Part shown: piece by piece, positions 1 to 8,322 of the stretch
Layout: each line of letters opens with the position of its first letter
Numbering within the stretch: position 1 is the stretch's first letter
Origin: Haplosporangium gracile
Lineage: Eukaryota > Mortierellomycota > Mortierellomycetes > Mortierellales > Mortierellaceae
Assembly (NCBI GenBank): GCA_015499985.1
Contig: JAAAUF010000144.1
Coordinates: 1 to 11,863, forward strand
Length of the DNA: 11,863 bases
Reading direction: 5' to 3'
The notes under the pieces: model-generated
What the model saw: the letters and a program-made list of their open reading frames with translations, nothing else
What the model was told of the DNA's origin: nothing
The model's database searches: none
Position numbers and translations under genes: made by a program

Positions 1-529
1 GATGTTTTTTTTTTTTTTTCACTACATCCGTTTCTTTGTCTCTTTTCCTGCCTTGTTGTTGATAGGTCCTCACTGGATATCCTCCTCTCTTTGTCCATCC
101 GTCTTCAACGGCAGTGTTGCGTTTAGTCGCGGCGTCTGTGTCTTTCCGAGTAGGTTATTTGTCGGAGTCAAAAAGCGGCTAGCTCGTTCTTTTGCCTAGC
201 CCGGTCTATGCTTCGCCCACGGATCAAAAAAGTGGATATAAGAAGAACTTGATAGTCGTTGACCCCTTTTCTTTTTTTTCTACTCTTTACTCCTCAGCCT
301 CATCCTCTTATTTCCTCCACTCTCTCTATCGCTCCTCTTTCACAAGCACCATAACCACCATCATCTCCACTCATTGCATATACACACTCCACTGCGGTAT
401 CGATCGGCAACCCACTGCAACAACCAAGCAACAAGAGAACAAGAGACCTTTTTTAGTACATCCTCTTTGGGACACAACAGATCCAACCTAATCCAACTTT
501 ATAGTTTCAACCTAAACAACATATATAAC
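1..529 (+). promoter_or_regulatory. Upstream region and leader of the four-TM protein gene
   Basis: No convincing coding sequence is visible here; the short open frames are low-complexity and lack codon structure. The stretch opens with a 15-base T run (5-19). A TATA-like GATATAAG lies at 235-242, followed by a pyrimidine-rich tract (about 265-350) of the sort that often marks fungal transcription start regions. The last bases before the ATG are A-rich (ATATATAACATG). The promoter reading is inferred from composition and position only. Confidence 0.4.
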
Positions 530-1285
530 ATGTCACCCGCACACCGTAACTACTGTTGCTGCTGCATCCCTTACCGCGTCGCGATCTTTATCGTCTCCCT
601 TTTTGCCCTTGCCTTTGGTGGCGGCACCATCTGGAGCTTTGTCCAGTCCGGCATAACCGGTAATGACATTGATTGTTAATTGTAAGCTTAGTCAATGTGC
701 CACAGCAAGCATACTAACTTTTTTTCCTTCTACTTGAACCTGAAAATAGACTCGACAACAAAGTGGGCAACATACATCCTGGCAGGCGTCTACATTCTCC
801 TGGGCGTGTCAGGAATGTTCGCGGTCCTGATCAAGAAATATGCCGTCGCAAAGAACTTCTCTGTCCTCTGGTGGATTGCCACCGTCCTGATCACTATCCT
901 CTCCGTTCTCGGAATCGTCCTCCTCGCCACCCGCGAACAGAGCGAAGTCAAGGCCCAGTGCACGTTGGCCATCCTCGAAGACAACCCCAAGTACCAAGGC
1001 GGTACCCCTTACTCTGCCACAGGTCTTGAGGAGGACATCGGCTCCTGCTACAGGACAGTCATGATTGTGGTCGGTGTCTGCACCAGTGTACAGCTGTTCT
1101 TGATGATTGTTGGTGGCTCGGTCGCGAGCTCATACACGAGTGAGGTCAAGCATCGCAAGAATGGGTTGACATACACCTATGGCCAAGGGTATGCCTTCTT
1201 GCAGCCCCAGCCCCAGCCCCTCATGCAGCAGGCTGTGCCCCAGCCTCAGTACCAGAAGACTCACCCCTACCAGCACATCGGATAA
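530..1285 (+). CDS. Four-transmembrane protein of unknown function (2 exons, 221 aa)
   Basis: Exons 530-659 and 750-1285 join in frame (the split codon gives Asp44) into 221 residues. The start is the first ATG after the leader; it opens a hydrophilic N-terminus with a Cys4 cluster (residues 9-12) directly before membrane segment 1 (about 16-37). Further segments are near 50-71, 82-103 and 146-168. The loop between segments 3 and 4 has Cys114 and Cys143, which could form a disulphide. The tail is Pro/Gln-rich (QPQPQP, then more PQ) and ends in HIG. The topology resembles tetraspan proteins in general, but I see no CCG tetraspanin loop motif and cannot assign a family. The juxtamembrane cysteines could be palmitoylated (inference). 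The gene has its own leader and poly(A) signal, so it is probably transcribed alone. The gene is well supported; its function is unknown. Confidence 0.85.
660..749 (+). other. Intron of the four-TM protein gene
   Basis: This 90-base intron has donor GTAATG at 660, acceptor AATAG ending at 749 and a clear branch-site match (ACTAAC) about 35 bases before the acceptor. It is a phase-1 intron. Reading through it meets a stop at 677-679, while removing it joins membrane segment 1 to the rest of the protein in frame. Confidence 0.85.
1202..1219 (+). repeat. CAGCCC x3 coding repeat
   Basis: Three perfect tandem copies of CAGCCC encode the Gln-Pro repeats in the cytosolic-type tail of the four-TM protein. 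Confidence 0.8.
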
Positions 1286-1474
1286 GATAGGGGGAAGTGT
1301 TTTTTTTAAATAGAAATATGGAGGGAAGCGTTCGGAAGTGATTTTGCTATATCACCTTGGCGAGTTGCCCCTCGAGAGAATAAGAGGAGAAAAAAAAAAG
1401 TGAAGGAAGGAAGAGGAAGGAGAATGGTCTTTTTTTTCGTTTCCTTTCCTTTACAGATTGTATCTATTGTAAAT

Positions 1475-1480
1475 AATAAA
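1475..1480 (+). terminator. Poly(A) signal AATAAA of the four-TM protein gene
   Basis: A canonical AATAAA lies 190 bases after the stop codon in an AT-rich context, downstream of a purine-rich stretch. It is the only such hexamer in the immediate 3' region. Confidence 0.6.
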
Positions 1481-1879
1481 AATGAATATTGCATCCCACT
1501 CAAAAATCTTCATCATTGATGTCACCGTCAGAAGAGACGATAGTGAAGAGTATGGGTAGTAGTTGGTTCGGATGGGTAGAGCGATAATTAGGGTCGAGGG
1601 ATGTAGTCCTTCACTTTCAATCTTGCTCCATGCCCCTTTCTCTTACACCCTTTATCCCTTTAACACTTTAGTTCCCTTCTACAAGGAGCGCAAGATGATG
1701 TCGTTGATACAGAGAAGTAAAAAGGGGGGTGAAGTGAAGAAAAGAGTACAAGGGACAAGGGATGTCCTGTACTATCAGGGAGTGAAAAGAAGGAGTGCAA
1801 GCGACTCCAGAGAAATGAAAATGCAATATTTTGCTAGCCTTCACCTTTTTTTTAATTCTTTTTTTCCTTTTCTCTTCTT

Positions 1880-1907
1880 CACCTTTCACCTTTCACCTTT
1901 CACCTTT
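1880..1907 (+). repeat. CACCTTT x4 tandem repeat in the GH3 leader
   Basis: Four perfect copies of the 7-base unit CACCTTT run without interruption, about 50 bases before the GH3 start codon, inside a C/T-rich tract on the coding strand. It probably lies in the 5' untranslated leader or at the transcription start. Confidence 0.85.
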
Positions 1908-1954
1908 CCTACTTTCCATCCGTCCAATTTCATCTCCCCGCTGTATTATCAACC

Positions 1955-4900
1955 ATGGAAGGGACTCCTCGCTCAAGGCCGCGCAAAGGCCGCCACCACC
2001 ACCACAGTCGACGCGTCGTGGCGCGGTCACTCTTTCTCCTGCTCTCGACGACCCTCCTCCTCCTCCAAACCATGGCAGTCACACCCACACCCATTGGCGT
2101 CGTCGCTCCTCCTTCCGACGACCTTGCCTCATCCCTCAACAACAATCAACAACAACAGCAACTTCCTATCATGGAAGCCCAGGGCACGCCGGACTACAAC
2201 CCCCAACAACAACCAACCTCCAACACCCAGCTCCTCGACCGCGACTCCTACAACGGTCATACCCCTGTTGCGTCCTACCGAACCTACGACCCCGCCATGG
2301 GGACCCTTTCCAGTTTTGCAGCCCTCTCCGAAGACTACGACCCTCCGGGTCCCACAACCCAGGTGGACGCTGATATCCAAAAGCTTGCAGAGTCGTTGAC
2401 GTTGAGGGAATTGGCGGGGCAAATGACGCAGATTCAGATTGGGATGTTGTTGGATAAGAATGGGGAGTTGGACTTAGGCAAGGTTATGTATTGGATTAAG
2501 GAGTGGGGTGTTGGTAGTTTCCTGGATACTCCTACCAAGTAAGTTCTTTCTTCGTCTTTCTTAACGCGTTTATTGTTTGGTGACTGGGGAAAGCGGAAAG
2601 AGCAACGACGCTTTTTGGAGAGCGAGGGTTGAGAAATATTGTGAATCCAACTGGTTCAGATGTCTATGTCTCTGTAATAGCTCACGGTACTTTATTTTTC
2701 TGTTATAACTCACATCCTTTTTTTTCTTTCTCTCTTTCTTACTTTATGGTTGATAGCCATGGCGGCAAGTACCTGGCGTACTCTGCGAGACGGTTCGCAA
2801 AGATTGTAGGCAAGTTTACTATTTCTTTCAATCATTTCATTCTTTCAATCATTTTTTCACCGTGAGAAAAAAATAACGCTTGGGTGCCAACGTGCCAACG
2901 TGCCAATGGTCTCTCTGCCACTGGGTTATTTTCTGAATATGCAGACTAACTCCCGGGAACCACTCTGTACTCTGTACTCTGTACTCTGTACTTCGTAAAT
3001 GTTCGTTTTTGCATTTGCATGACACGCATGAATATACCATACTTACAGATGAAATTCAAAAGGTTGCCTTGTCAACCGGCAAGGGGATCCCGATGATCTA
3101 TGGGTAAAGTAACACTCCTAAACATCAACAACAACAAACCTCGAAACCATCGTGCATACATGCTGATATAGTACTTACCTCTCCAGTATCCGTTCCCTCG
3201 ATTTTGCCCTCGTGCATCCCTTTTTTTCTCTCGCACTAAATCCCTTGCTCTGTTTTCTCACTAATCTCGCCGCTTAGACTGGACTCGGTGCATGGCGCAA
3301 ACTATGTGGACGGAGCGATATTGTTCCCGCAACAGATTGGACTCGCCGCAACTTTCAATACCACTCATGCCTATGAGGCTGGACGGGTCACGGCCAAGGA
3401 TACACGTGCAGCGGGCATTCCTTGGGTGTTTGCGCCCATTTTGGATGTTGCTGTCCATAAATTGTGGCCCCGTGTCTATGAGAGTTTTGGTGAAGGTATT
3501 GTTTTTTCTTTGATTACTTGCAACTTGGTTTATGAATGCTTGCCCCTCCTTTTTTTTATTAGGTTGAATGCTATGTAGTCTCACAAGTTTTGCGTTCTTT
3601 TTTGATGTGTGGATGGATTAGATCCGTATGTAGCGTCGGCGATGGGGAGTGCGATGATCAAGGGTCTGCAGGGCAACTACAAGAAGGACCGGACACGCGT
3701 TGCCGCCTGTATGAAGCACTTTATCGGATACTCAGGCTCCCGCAACGGGCAAGACAAGTAAGCCCCTTTTCCTTCTCCTGTTTGTTGTCAATTCATTCTC
3801 GTTTTAGAACTGCAACAATGCTAACAAAATGCCTTTTTTTTTTCTTTTTTGTTTATCTCACTGAATTAGGTCGTCGGCGTGGATCCCAGATAACTACCTG
3901 ATGGACTACTTCGTCCCTTCCTTCCAGGCCGCAATCGACGCCGGCGTCGCGACGGCTATGGAAACCTACATCGATGTCAATGGCCAACCTGTCGTGGGCT
4001 CGCACTTCTACCTCACCGAACTTCTCCGCAACCGTTTAGGGTTCGAAGGTATGCTTGTCACGGATTGGGCAGAAGTGGATCGATTGTTCACTGAACATCG
4101 GTCGGTGCCCAGTTTGAAGGACGCAACGTTGCAGTGTTTGAAACAGACTTCTGTTGATATGGTGATGGTCCCCGAATCGGAGAGTTTCTCAAAGGATGCG
4201 GTGACACTTGTGCAAGAGGGTCGGTTGAATAGAGCCAGGCTTGTGGAGAGTGTTGCGAAGGTTTTGCAGCTCAAGAAGGATGTGGGGCTTTTTAAACAGC
4301 CGTTGAGTGATCCGGCATTGTTGTCGCTGGTGGGGAGTCAGCAGGATATCAAAGCTGCCAAAGAGGCTGTGAGGGAGAGTGTTACGGTGCTCAAGAACGA
4401 AGGTGGGGTCTTGCCTCTATCGAAGAACAAGAGGTCTGGAGGGAGTAGAAAGATCTTTGTGACAGGACCGGCTGCAGATTCGATCCGTGCCTTGTCGGGG
4501 GGTTGGTCCATCAAGTGGCAGGGGGCTGAGAAGGATGAATGGTACCAGAATCGTGGCGAGACCATCCTCCAGGGTCTCCGACACGAATTCGGAGACCAAT
4601 CTGTCTCCTACGCACCTAGCGTCGATTTCGATGGAAACTCGATTGAAAAAGAACATGGCGTCTACCTCCGGGCTGCCGCAGAGGCTGATACGATTATCAT
4701 CTGCCTCGGCGAGAAACCCTACGCAGAAATCGTCGGCAACATCGACAACCTCGACCTCCCCTGGGGACAACTCCAAATCATCCTCAACATCTCAGAACGC
4801 GTCCGCGGGACCGACACAAAAATCATCCTCGTCTTGGTCGAAGGTCGACCCCGGACTCTACAATGGCTCCCAGATCGCGTCGACGCCATCGTCATGGCAT

Positions 4901-5673
4901 ACCTGCCAGGTCCCTGGGGCGGGTATCCGATCGCCGAGGTGCTCAGCGGGACTGTCAACCCTTCTGGACGGTTACCGATGACGTACCCCCGAGGACCGAG
5001 CGATATGGGTGCGAATTATTACAGGTCCGGGATTGATCCTTACAAGCCGTTGTTCCCCTTTGGTGCTGGATTGTCGTATTCTACGGTCGAGTATTCCGGG
5101 TTGAGGTTGGATCATACCGAGCTGCATACTACGACGTATGAGGAGAAGGATGTTGGAAATCCGAGTGATCTTATGGAAAAGGAGTCCGAGGAGGAGGGAG
5201 AGGATGGGAATGAGGCTGGCGATGAGACCCTTGAGGAGGTCCAAATAGACGACGACGACAACAGCAACAGCAACGCTCAAAACCTCAAGAAACACCACCA
5301 TCATCACCAAAAACGTGACACCACCATCCCTCCAACCCGCCTCCGAAAATATCACTCCGAATCACCACCCTCCAGCATCTATGCAACAATCCGTGTCAAG
5401 AACACCTCCGCCCGCTCCCTCAAAGAAACAGTTTTCTGGTATATAACCCAAGACTATCGGTCGGATATCATGCCCGAGGCGTACATGCTCCGCGGGTTCG
5501 AGAAGGTCTCCCTGGAAGCTAGAGAGTCCAAGGACGTCAAGTTCCGGATCCGTCGGTCGGCGTTGGCATATCATGGGAGGAATATGAAGAAGCGGGTCGA
5601 AAAGGGTAGTTTTACGTTGACGGTGAACGCGATGAGGCCTGAAGCCCAGTCCATCAAATTCAACGTCGTTTGA
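1955..5673 (+). CDS. GH3 beta-glucosidase, secreted or lysosomal (6 exons, 949 aa)
   Basis: Exons 1955-2538, 2757-2809, 3049-3103, 3278-3495, 3622-3757 and 3870-5673 join in frame to 949 residues. ATG 1955 sits in a good context (ACCATGG). A basic N-terminus with His4 (14-17) precedes a hydrophobic stretch (21-37), either a signal peptide cleaved near Ala41 or a type II anchor; a Gln/Asn-rich spacer follows. The GH3 N-domain (about 138-490) has DSVHG (233-237), KH (335-336) and TDW, with probable nucleophile Asp414. The second domain (about 500-740) has VTVLKNEGGVLPL and GEKPYAE, with candidate acid/base Glu635. PFGAGLSY (745-752) opens a Fn3-like domain interrupted by an acidic, His5-containing insert (about 772-840). 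The residues resemble the plant exo-glucanase and Dictyostelium lysosomal glucosidase branch of GH3. By family, it hydrolyses terminal beta-glucosyl residues of glucans or cello-oligosaccharides; the exact substrate is not readable. Sequons include Asn258. One intron uses a GC donor. Confidence 0.94.
2539..2756 (+). other. GH3 intron 1
   Basis: A 218-base phase-2 intron with a strong donor (GTAAGT) and acceptor GATAG. Splicing turns the boundary codon into Asn195 and joins FLDTPT to NHGGKYLAYSARRF, matching the expected GH3 continuity. Confidence 0.85.
2884..2907 (+). repeat. GTGCCAAC x3 tandem repeat
   Basis: Three consecutive 8-base units (two perfect, the third ending in T) lie inside the GC-AG intron of the GH3 gene. 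Confidence 0.8.
2962..2989 (+). repeat. ACTCTGT x4 tandem repeat
   Basis: Four perfect 7-base units plus a partial fifth lie inside the same GC-AG intron, between the CTAAC and the acceptor. The copy number may vary between strains. Confidence 0.85.
3104..3277 (+). other. GH3 intron 3
   Basis: A 174-base phase-2 intron with donor GTAAAG and acceptor CTTAG, and an ACTAAT branch-like site about 15 bases before the acceptor. It separates MIYG from LDSVHG. An alternative acceptor CCAG at 3185-3186 would run into a stop, so 3277 is preferred. Confidence 0.85.
3496..3621 (+). other. GH3 intron 4
   Basis: A 126-base phase-1 intron with donor GTATTG and acceptor ATTAG. It splits the Asp codon of the conserved SFGEDPY motif. 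Confidence 0.85.
3758..3869 (+). other. GH3 intron 5
   Basis: A 112-base phase-2 intron with donor GTAAGC and acceptor ATTAG, preceded by a T-rich tract. It joins GSRNGQD to KSSAWIPDNYL, after which the gene runs uninterrupted for 1.8 kb. Confidence 0.85.
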
Positions 5674-5808
5674 TGTATTTTTTCACCCTGCGGAGCATGC
5701 AATATTATTCTGTCAAATATAACGTTTTTTCATTATAATTTTTTTACTTCATGCACGCTCTGTGCTACCTAAGGAAGCTCCTACAAGCAAAGTACATCTC
5801 ATCACGAT

Positions 5809-8322
5809 CTACAGCTCGGTGTGGAGCATAGAGGCACCGCTCCCATACCCATACCCCTTCGCACCCCAAGCCTTAGAATAACAAGCCTTGCAGTAAGGTG
5901 TGCCCTGACGGTCCGTCAAGTTGGTCGAATCCAGCGACTTGGAGCACTCGACACAGCGCAGACACAACTTGTGGTACTTGGCTCCACCAGGCGCGAGGGC
6001 AGACTCGGCATGGTAGACCGTCTTTTGGCAGCGTGGACAGATATCCCCTCCACCGCCAAACGACGCGGTCATCTTCTTGGGCGTCATTAGGCCACCCGAT
6101 CGGTAGTAGCTAGTCTTGGGTGTCGTCATCTGGCTGCCCACAGGACTGGTGGTCGAAGTGTAGTTGGTGTTGGTGTTGAATTCGGCAGAGGATATCCGCG
6201 AGTGGTTGGTGTTGCTGAGCTGGGACGTAGTCTCGGACGCAGTGTTGGCAGTAGGTGTCCAGGTACGAGTTGCGGCAGGAGAAACATTGCGCGCTGCAGA
6301 GTAGCTTAGGTTCTGGGGCTTAGAGGGCATGGTAGGGGTAGGATCCTCGTCCCATTCATCGACATTAGCACTAGCGGCAGCTGAAGTAGCAGGCTGGGCA
6401 TGATGCTGCTCTTGCTCCTTCAAAGTCAACTTGTCGGTCTCGTTGATGAGGCGGTTAAGACGGGCAGAAGTGGTAGGGGTTGAAGTAATAGATGATGTCG
6501 ACGATGAAGACACAGGAACAGGAGCTGCTGAGGAGGCGGCGCGTGCTCGTTCAAGGTACTCCTGTTCACGCTGTGCTTGTTCACGTTCCTCCTGTTCGCG
6601 TTTATCCTGCTGCCTCAGGTACTGAGAACGATAAATGGGCTGCTCAGACTGCTTCTGGACAGGTGCCGCATCCCACTCATCTTCCTCGACTGCCGATGCT
6701 GCTGATGGAGCAGGGGCAGGGGCGGGCTCTTCCTTGCGGGCAACAACGCGGATAGGCATGTAGTCTTCAAATTCGTCATCAGCAGCAGCAGGCTGTTCGT
6801 CCTGGTATTGTTGGGTGGACGTAGGTTCTCTAAAGGGTTCCTTGACAGGCTCTGGACCTCTCTTGGGGAGCGAGGGGGGTCCTGAAGAGCCAGGGGCAGA
6901 GGCACCAGTCTGGAAGTTCAAAGCCTGGCGACTCTTGGCATAGTCCGATTCTGCATCCTGATAATTGGGTGTCGAGGCTGAGGAGGTGGTCCTGTAGGAT
7001 TGGTTCAAGAACAAGGACTTTGTGGCAGGCTGACTGGAGGCAGTCGAGGAGATGGATGAGAACGATGGGGCAGGGGAGGAAGTCGTCGCCTTGGTCGATC
7101 CAAAAGCAGACGAAGTGTCAGATCCCGCAGAGATATACCCAGACTGCGCATGCAAATGGCTGCTGCTGTTTCCGCCGAGGTGAAGGTCAGATCGGCTTCC
7201 AGCACTGGCAGTCGAACCTCCTGTCGAGTTGGAAGTAACCTTGCCATACTTATTGGCAATCCGTTGGTTGTGAGCGTCATCGTAGGCTCTGCGGGAGGCC
7301 TCGGCCTGCTCTCGAATCATGTCGAGCGAGTTCCTCTTCTTGGGAGTCGTGTTGACGGGTGTGAGTCGCTCGCGTCGTTCTTCCTCTGTCTCACCAACGT
7401 TGCTGTTGTTGCTGCTGTGATCGTTGTGTCCTCGACCAGCCGACAGGTTGCTTCCGCCAGTGTTGTTGTAGGTCACCTCGTCGAGTGTGGCATATGAGCC
7501 GGTGTTGGTGTTATCGTTATCGTTGTTTTGGCTGCCAGTGCTGTTTGGAGGACGACCGATGCTCTGCTTGAACTGACTCTCGGGATCCTCGCGAACCAAA
7601 AGTCCACTGGCGTATCCATATCCCGTAGGACCCCACATCTTCTTGTGGCAAGTCTTGCAGTATGCCTATATATTAATCATCATCGATGACACACAAACGA
7701 TATGACAAAAAGAATTTGGCGCATTAGTCTCAATATCGTCATCCTTTTGCCATCCTTCTTTTCTTTTCCATACAGTTGATCAATACAACAAAAAAAAAAG
7801 CGTGGAAGGAAGAAGAAAAGGAGCCATATTACCTCGCCTTCGTGTTCTCCAAGGATGTTCGAGTCCAGTCGTCGGTTACATTCGCGGCAAGTGAAGCACT
7901 ATTGGCAACAGAAACAAAAGTCGACAACAATTTTCCAAGAGTTAGCACAAAGAACGTTTTTTTTCTTTTTGTTCACGTTCGCTGACGCGATAGGCGTATG
8001 TTTGACCGTGTTAGAGCAAGTGTAATTTCCTGAGAGGTTTACATACTGCCTTGTGCCATGCTGCACCGTTGGGTCCGATGATTTGTTCCGCCTAAAGGAA
8101 GGAATAAAGGGATTAAAAAGAAAGAAAAGAGATGGTTGTCAGAATTTGCATTCCAACTGCTGGGTGTGAAAAAGAAGGCCGTTTACACATGGCGCCAAGA
8201 GAGAAAGAGAGAGAGAAACGCGTTTTCGAGTGGGGAGAAAGGGAAGGGAGACATACGCTGTAGACGGACTTTGTGCAGCGAGGACACTTTGGTGCTACTG
8301 GTGCGACGAAGCGAGGAGGCAT
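5809..8322 (-). CDS. CSRP-like protein with two LIM domains (4 exons, 677 aa)
   Basis: Coding exons on the minus strand are 8322-8257, 8091-8047, 7898-7833 and 7665-5809, giving 677 residues. LIM1 has all eight zinc ligands: Cys13, Cys16, His35, Cys38, Cys41, Cys44, Cys62 and Cys65. LIM2 has Cys602, Cys605, His624, Cys627, Cys630, Cys633, Cys651 and Cys654. Each is followed by a GYGY element like that of cysteine-and-glycine-rich (CSRP/CRP) proteins. CSRP proteins are usually near 190 residues with a short linker; here about 520 residues of Ser/Thr/Asn/Ala/Pro-rich sequence separate the domains. The linker holds a charged, probably helical stretch (about 408-436) rich in QE/RE, two DEWD motifs (Trp390, Trp497) and TPKK sites (Thr166, Thr587). 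LIM domains bind proteins rather than catalyse; by family this is probably an actin-cytoskeleton or polarity adaptor (inference). There is no signal peptide. The start gives MPPRFVAPVAPK before the first Cys. Confidence 0.93.
7666..7832 (-). other. LIM gene intron 3
   Basis: A 167-base phase-0 intron read on the minus strand, donor GTAATA at 7832 and acceptor TATAG ending at 7666. It separates the central cysteines of LIM1 from the final Cys62/Cys65 pair. Confidence 0.85.
7899..8046 (-). other. LIM gene intron 2
   Basis: A 148-base phase-0 intron on the minus strand, donor GTATGT and acceptor AATAG. A CTAAC branch-site match lies at 7945-7941, about 42 bases before the acceptor. It falls between His35 and Cys38 of LIM1. 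Confidence 0.88.
8092..8256 (-). other. LIM gene intron 1
   Basis: A 165-base phase-0 intron on the minus strand, donor GTATGT and acceptor TTTAG after a T-rich tract. A CTGAC branch-like site lies about 46 bases before the acceptor. It separates the first CxxC of LIM1 from its His-bearing exon. Confidence 0.86.

Larger units (their letters stand above)
1286..1954 (+). promoter_or_regulatory. 3' region of the four-TM gene and promoter/leader of the GH3 gene
   Basis: The first about 200 bases are the 3' untranslated region of the preceding gene. From about 1500 the stretch should hold the GH3 promoter. No clear TATA box is seen. Positions 1840-1950 are strongly pyrimidine-rich and include a CACCTTT tandem repeat. 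A CCAAT pentamer at 1924-1928 is only about 27 bases before the ATG and is probably incidental. The open frames here are low-complexity and not believable genes. Confidence 0.4.
2810..3048 (+). other. GH3 intron 2, a GC-AG intron
   Basis: A 239-base phase-1 intron whose donor reads GCAAGT rather than GT; the acceptor is TTACAG. The following exon only reads as GH3 protein (EIQKVALSTGKGIPMIYG) if one base is carried over. The nearby GT donors (2806, 2814) give the wrong phase and an early stop. A CTAAC lies at 2946-2950, about 100 bases from the acceptor. The intron contains two separate tandem-repeat arrays. Confidence 0.8.

Noticed and set aside
1924..1928. CCAAT box of the GH3 gene
   Set aside because: It is only about 27 bases before the ATG, too close for a normal CCAAT element.
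1563..2399. A 278-codon plus-strand frame overlapping the GH3 start
   Set aside because: Composition is low-complexity leader followed by an off-frame reading of GH3 exon 1; no domain, and it conflicts with the supported start at 1955.
2806..2815. GT donors at 2806 and 2814 for GH3 intron 2
   Set aside because: Both give a phase that puts exon 3 out of frame and into an early stop; only the GC donor at 2810 keeps the GH3 reading.
2884..2989. Short direct repeats as a possible CRISPR-like array
   Set aside because: Units are 7-8 bases, contiguous and without spacers, inside a fungal intron; these are simple tandem repeats.
3181..3186. Alternative acceptor CCAG for GH3 intron 3
   Set aside because: Using it inserts non-conserved sequence and reaches an in-frame stop just before the real exon.
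4487..5355. Overlapping frames on both strands inside the GH3 last exon (for example 4487-4981 + and 4972-5355 -)
   Set aside because: The GH3 frame carries the conserved motifs; the others are shadows without recognisable protein features.
5809..5823. C-terminal His-Thr-Glu-Leu of the LIM protein as an HDEL-like ER retention signal
   Set aside because: The protein has no signal peptide and zinc-binding LIM domains typical of cytosol or nucleus, so the likeness is probably chance.
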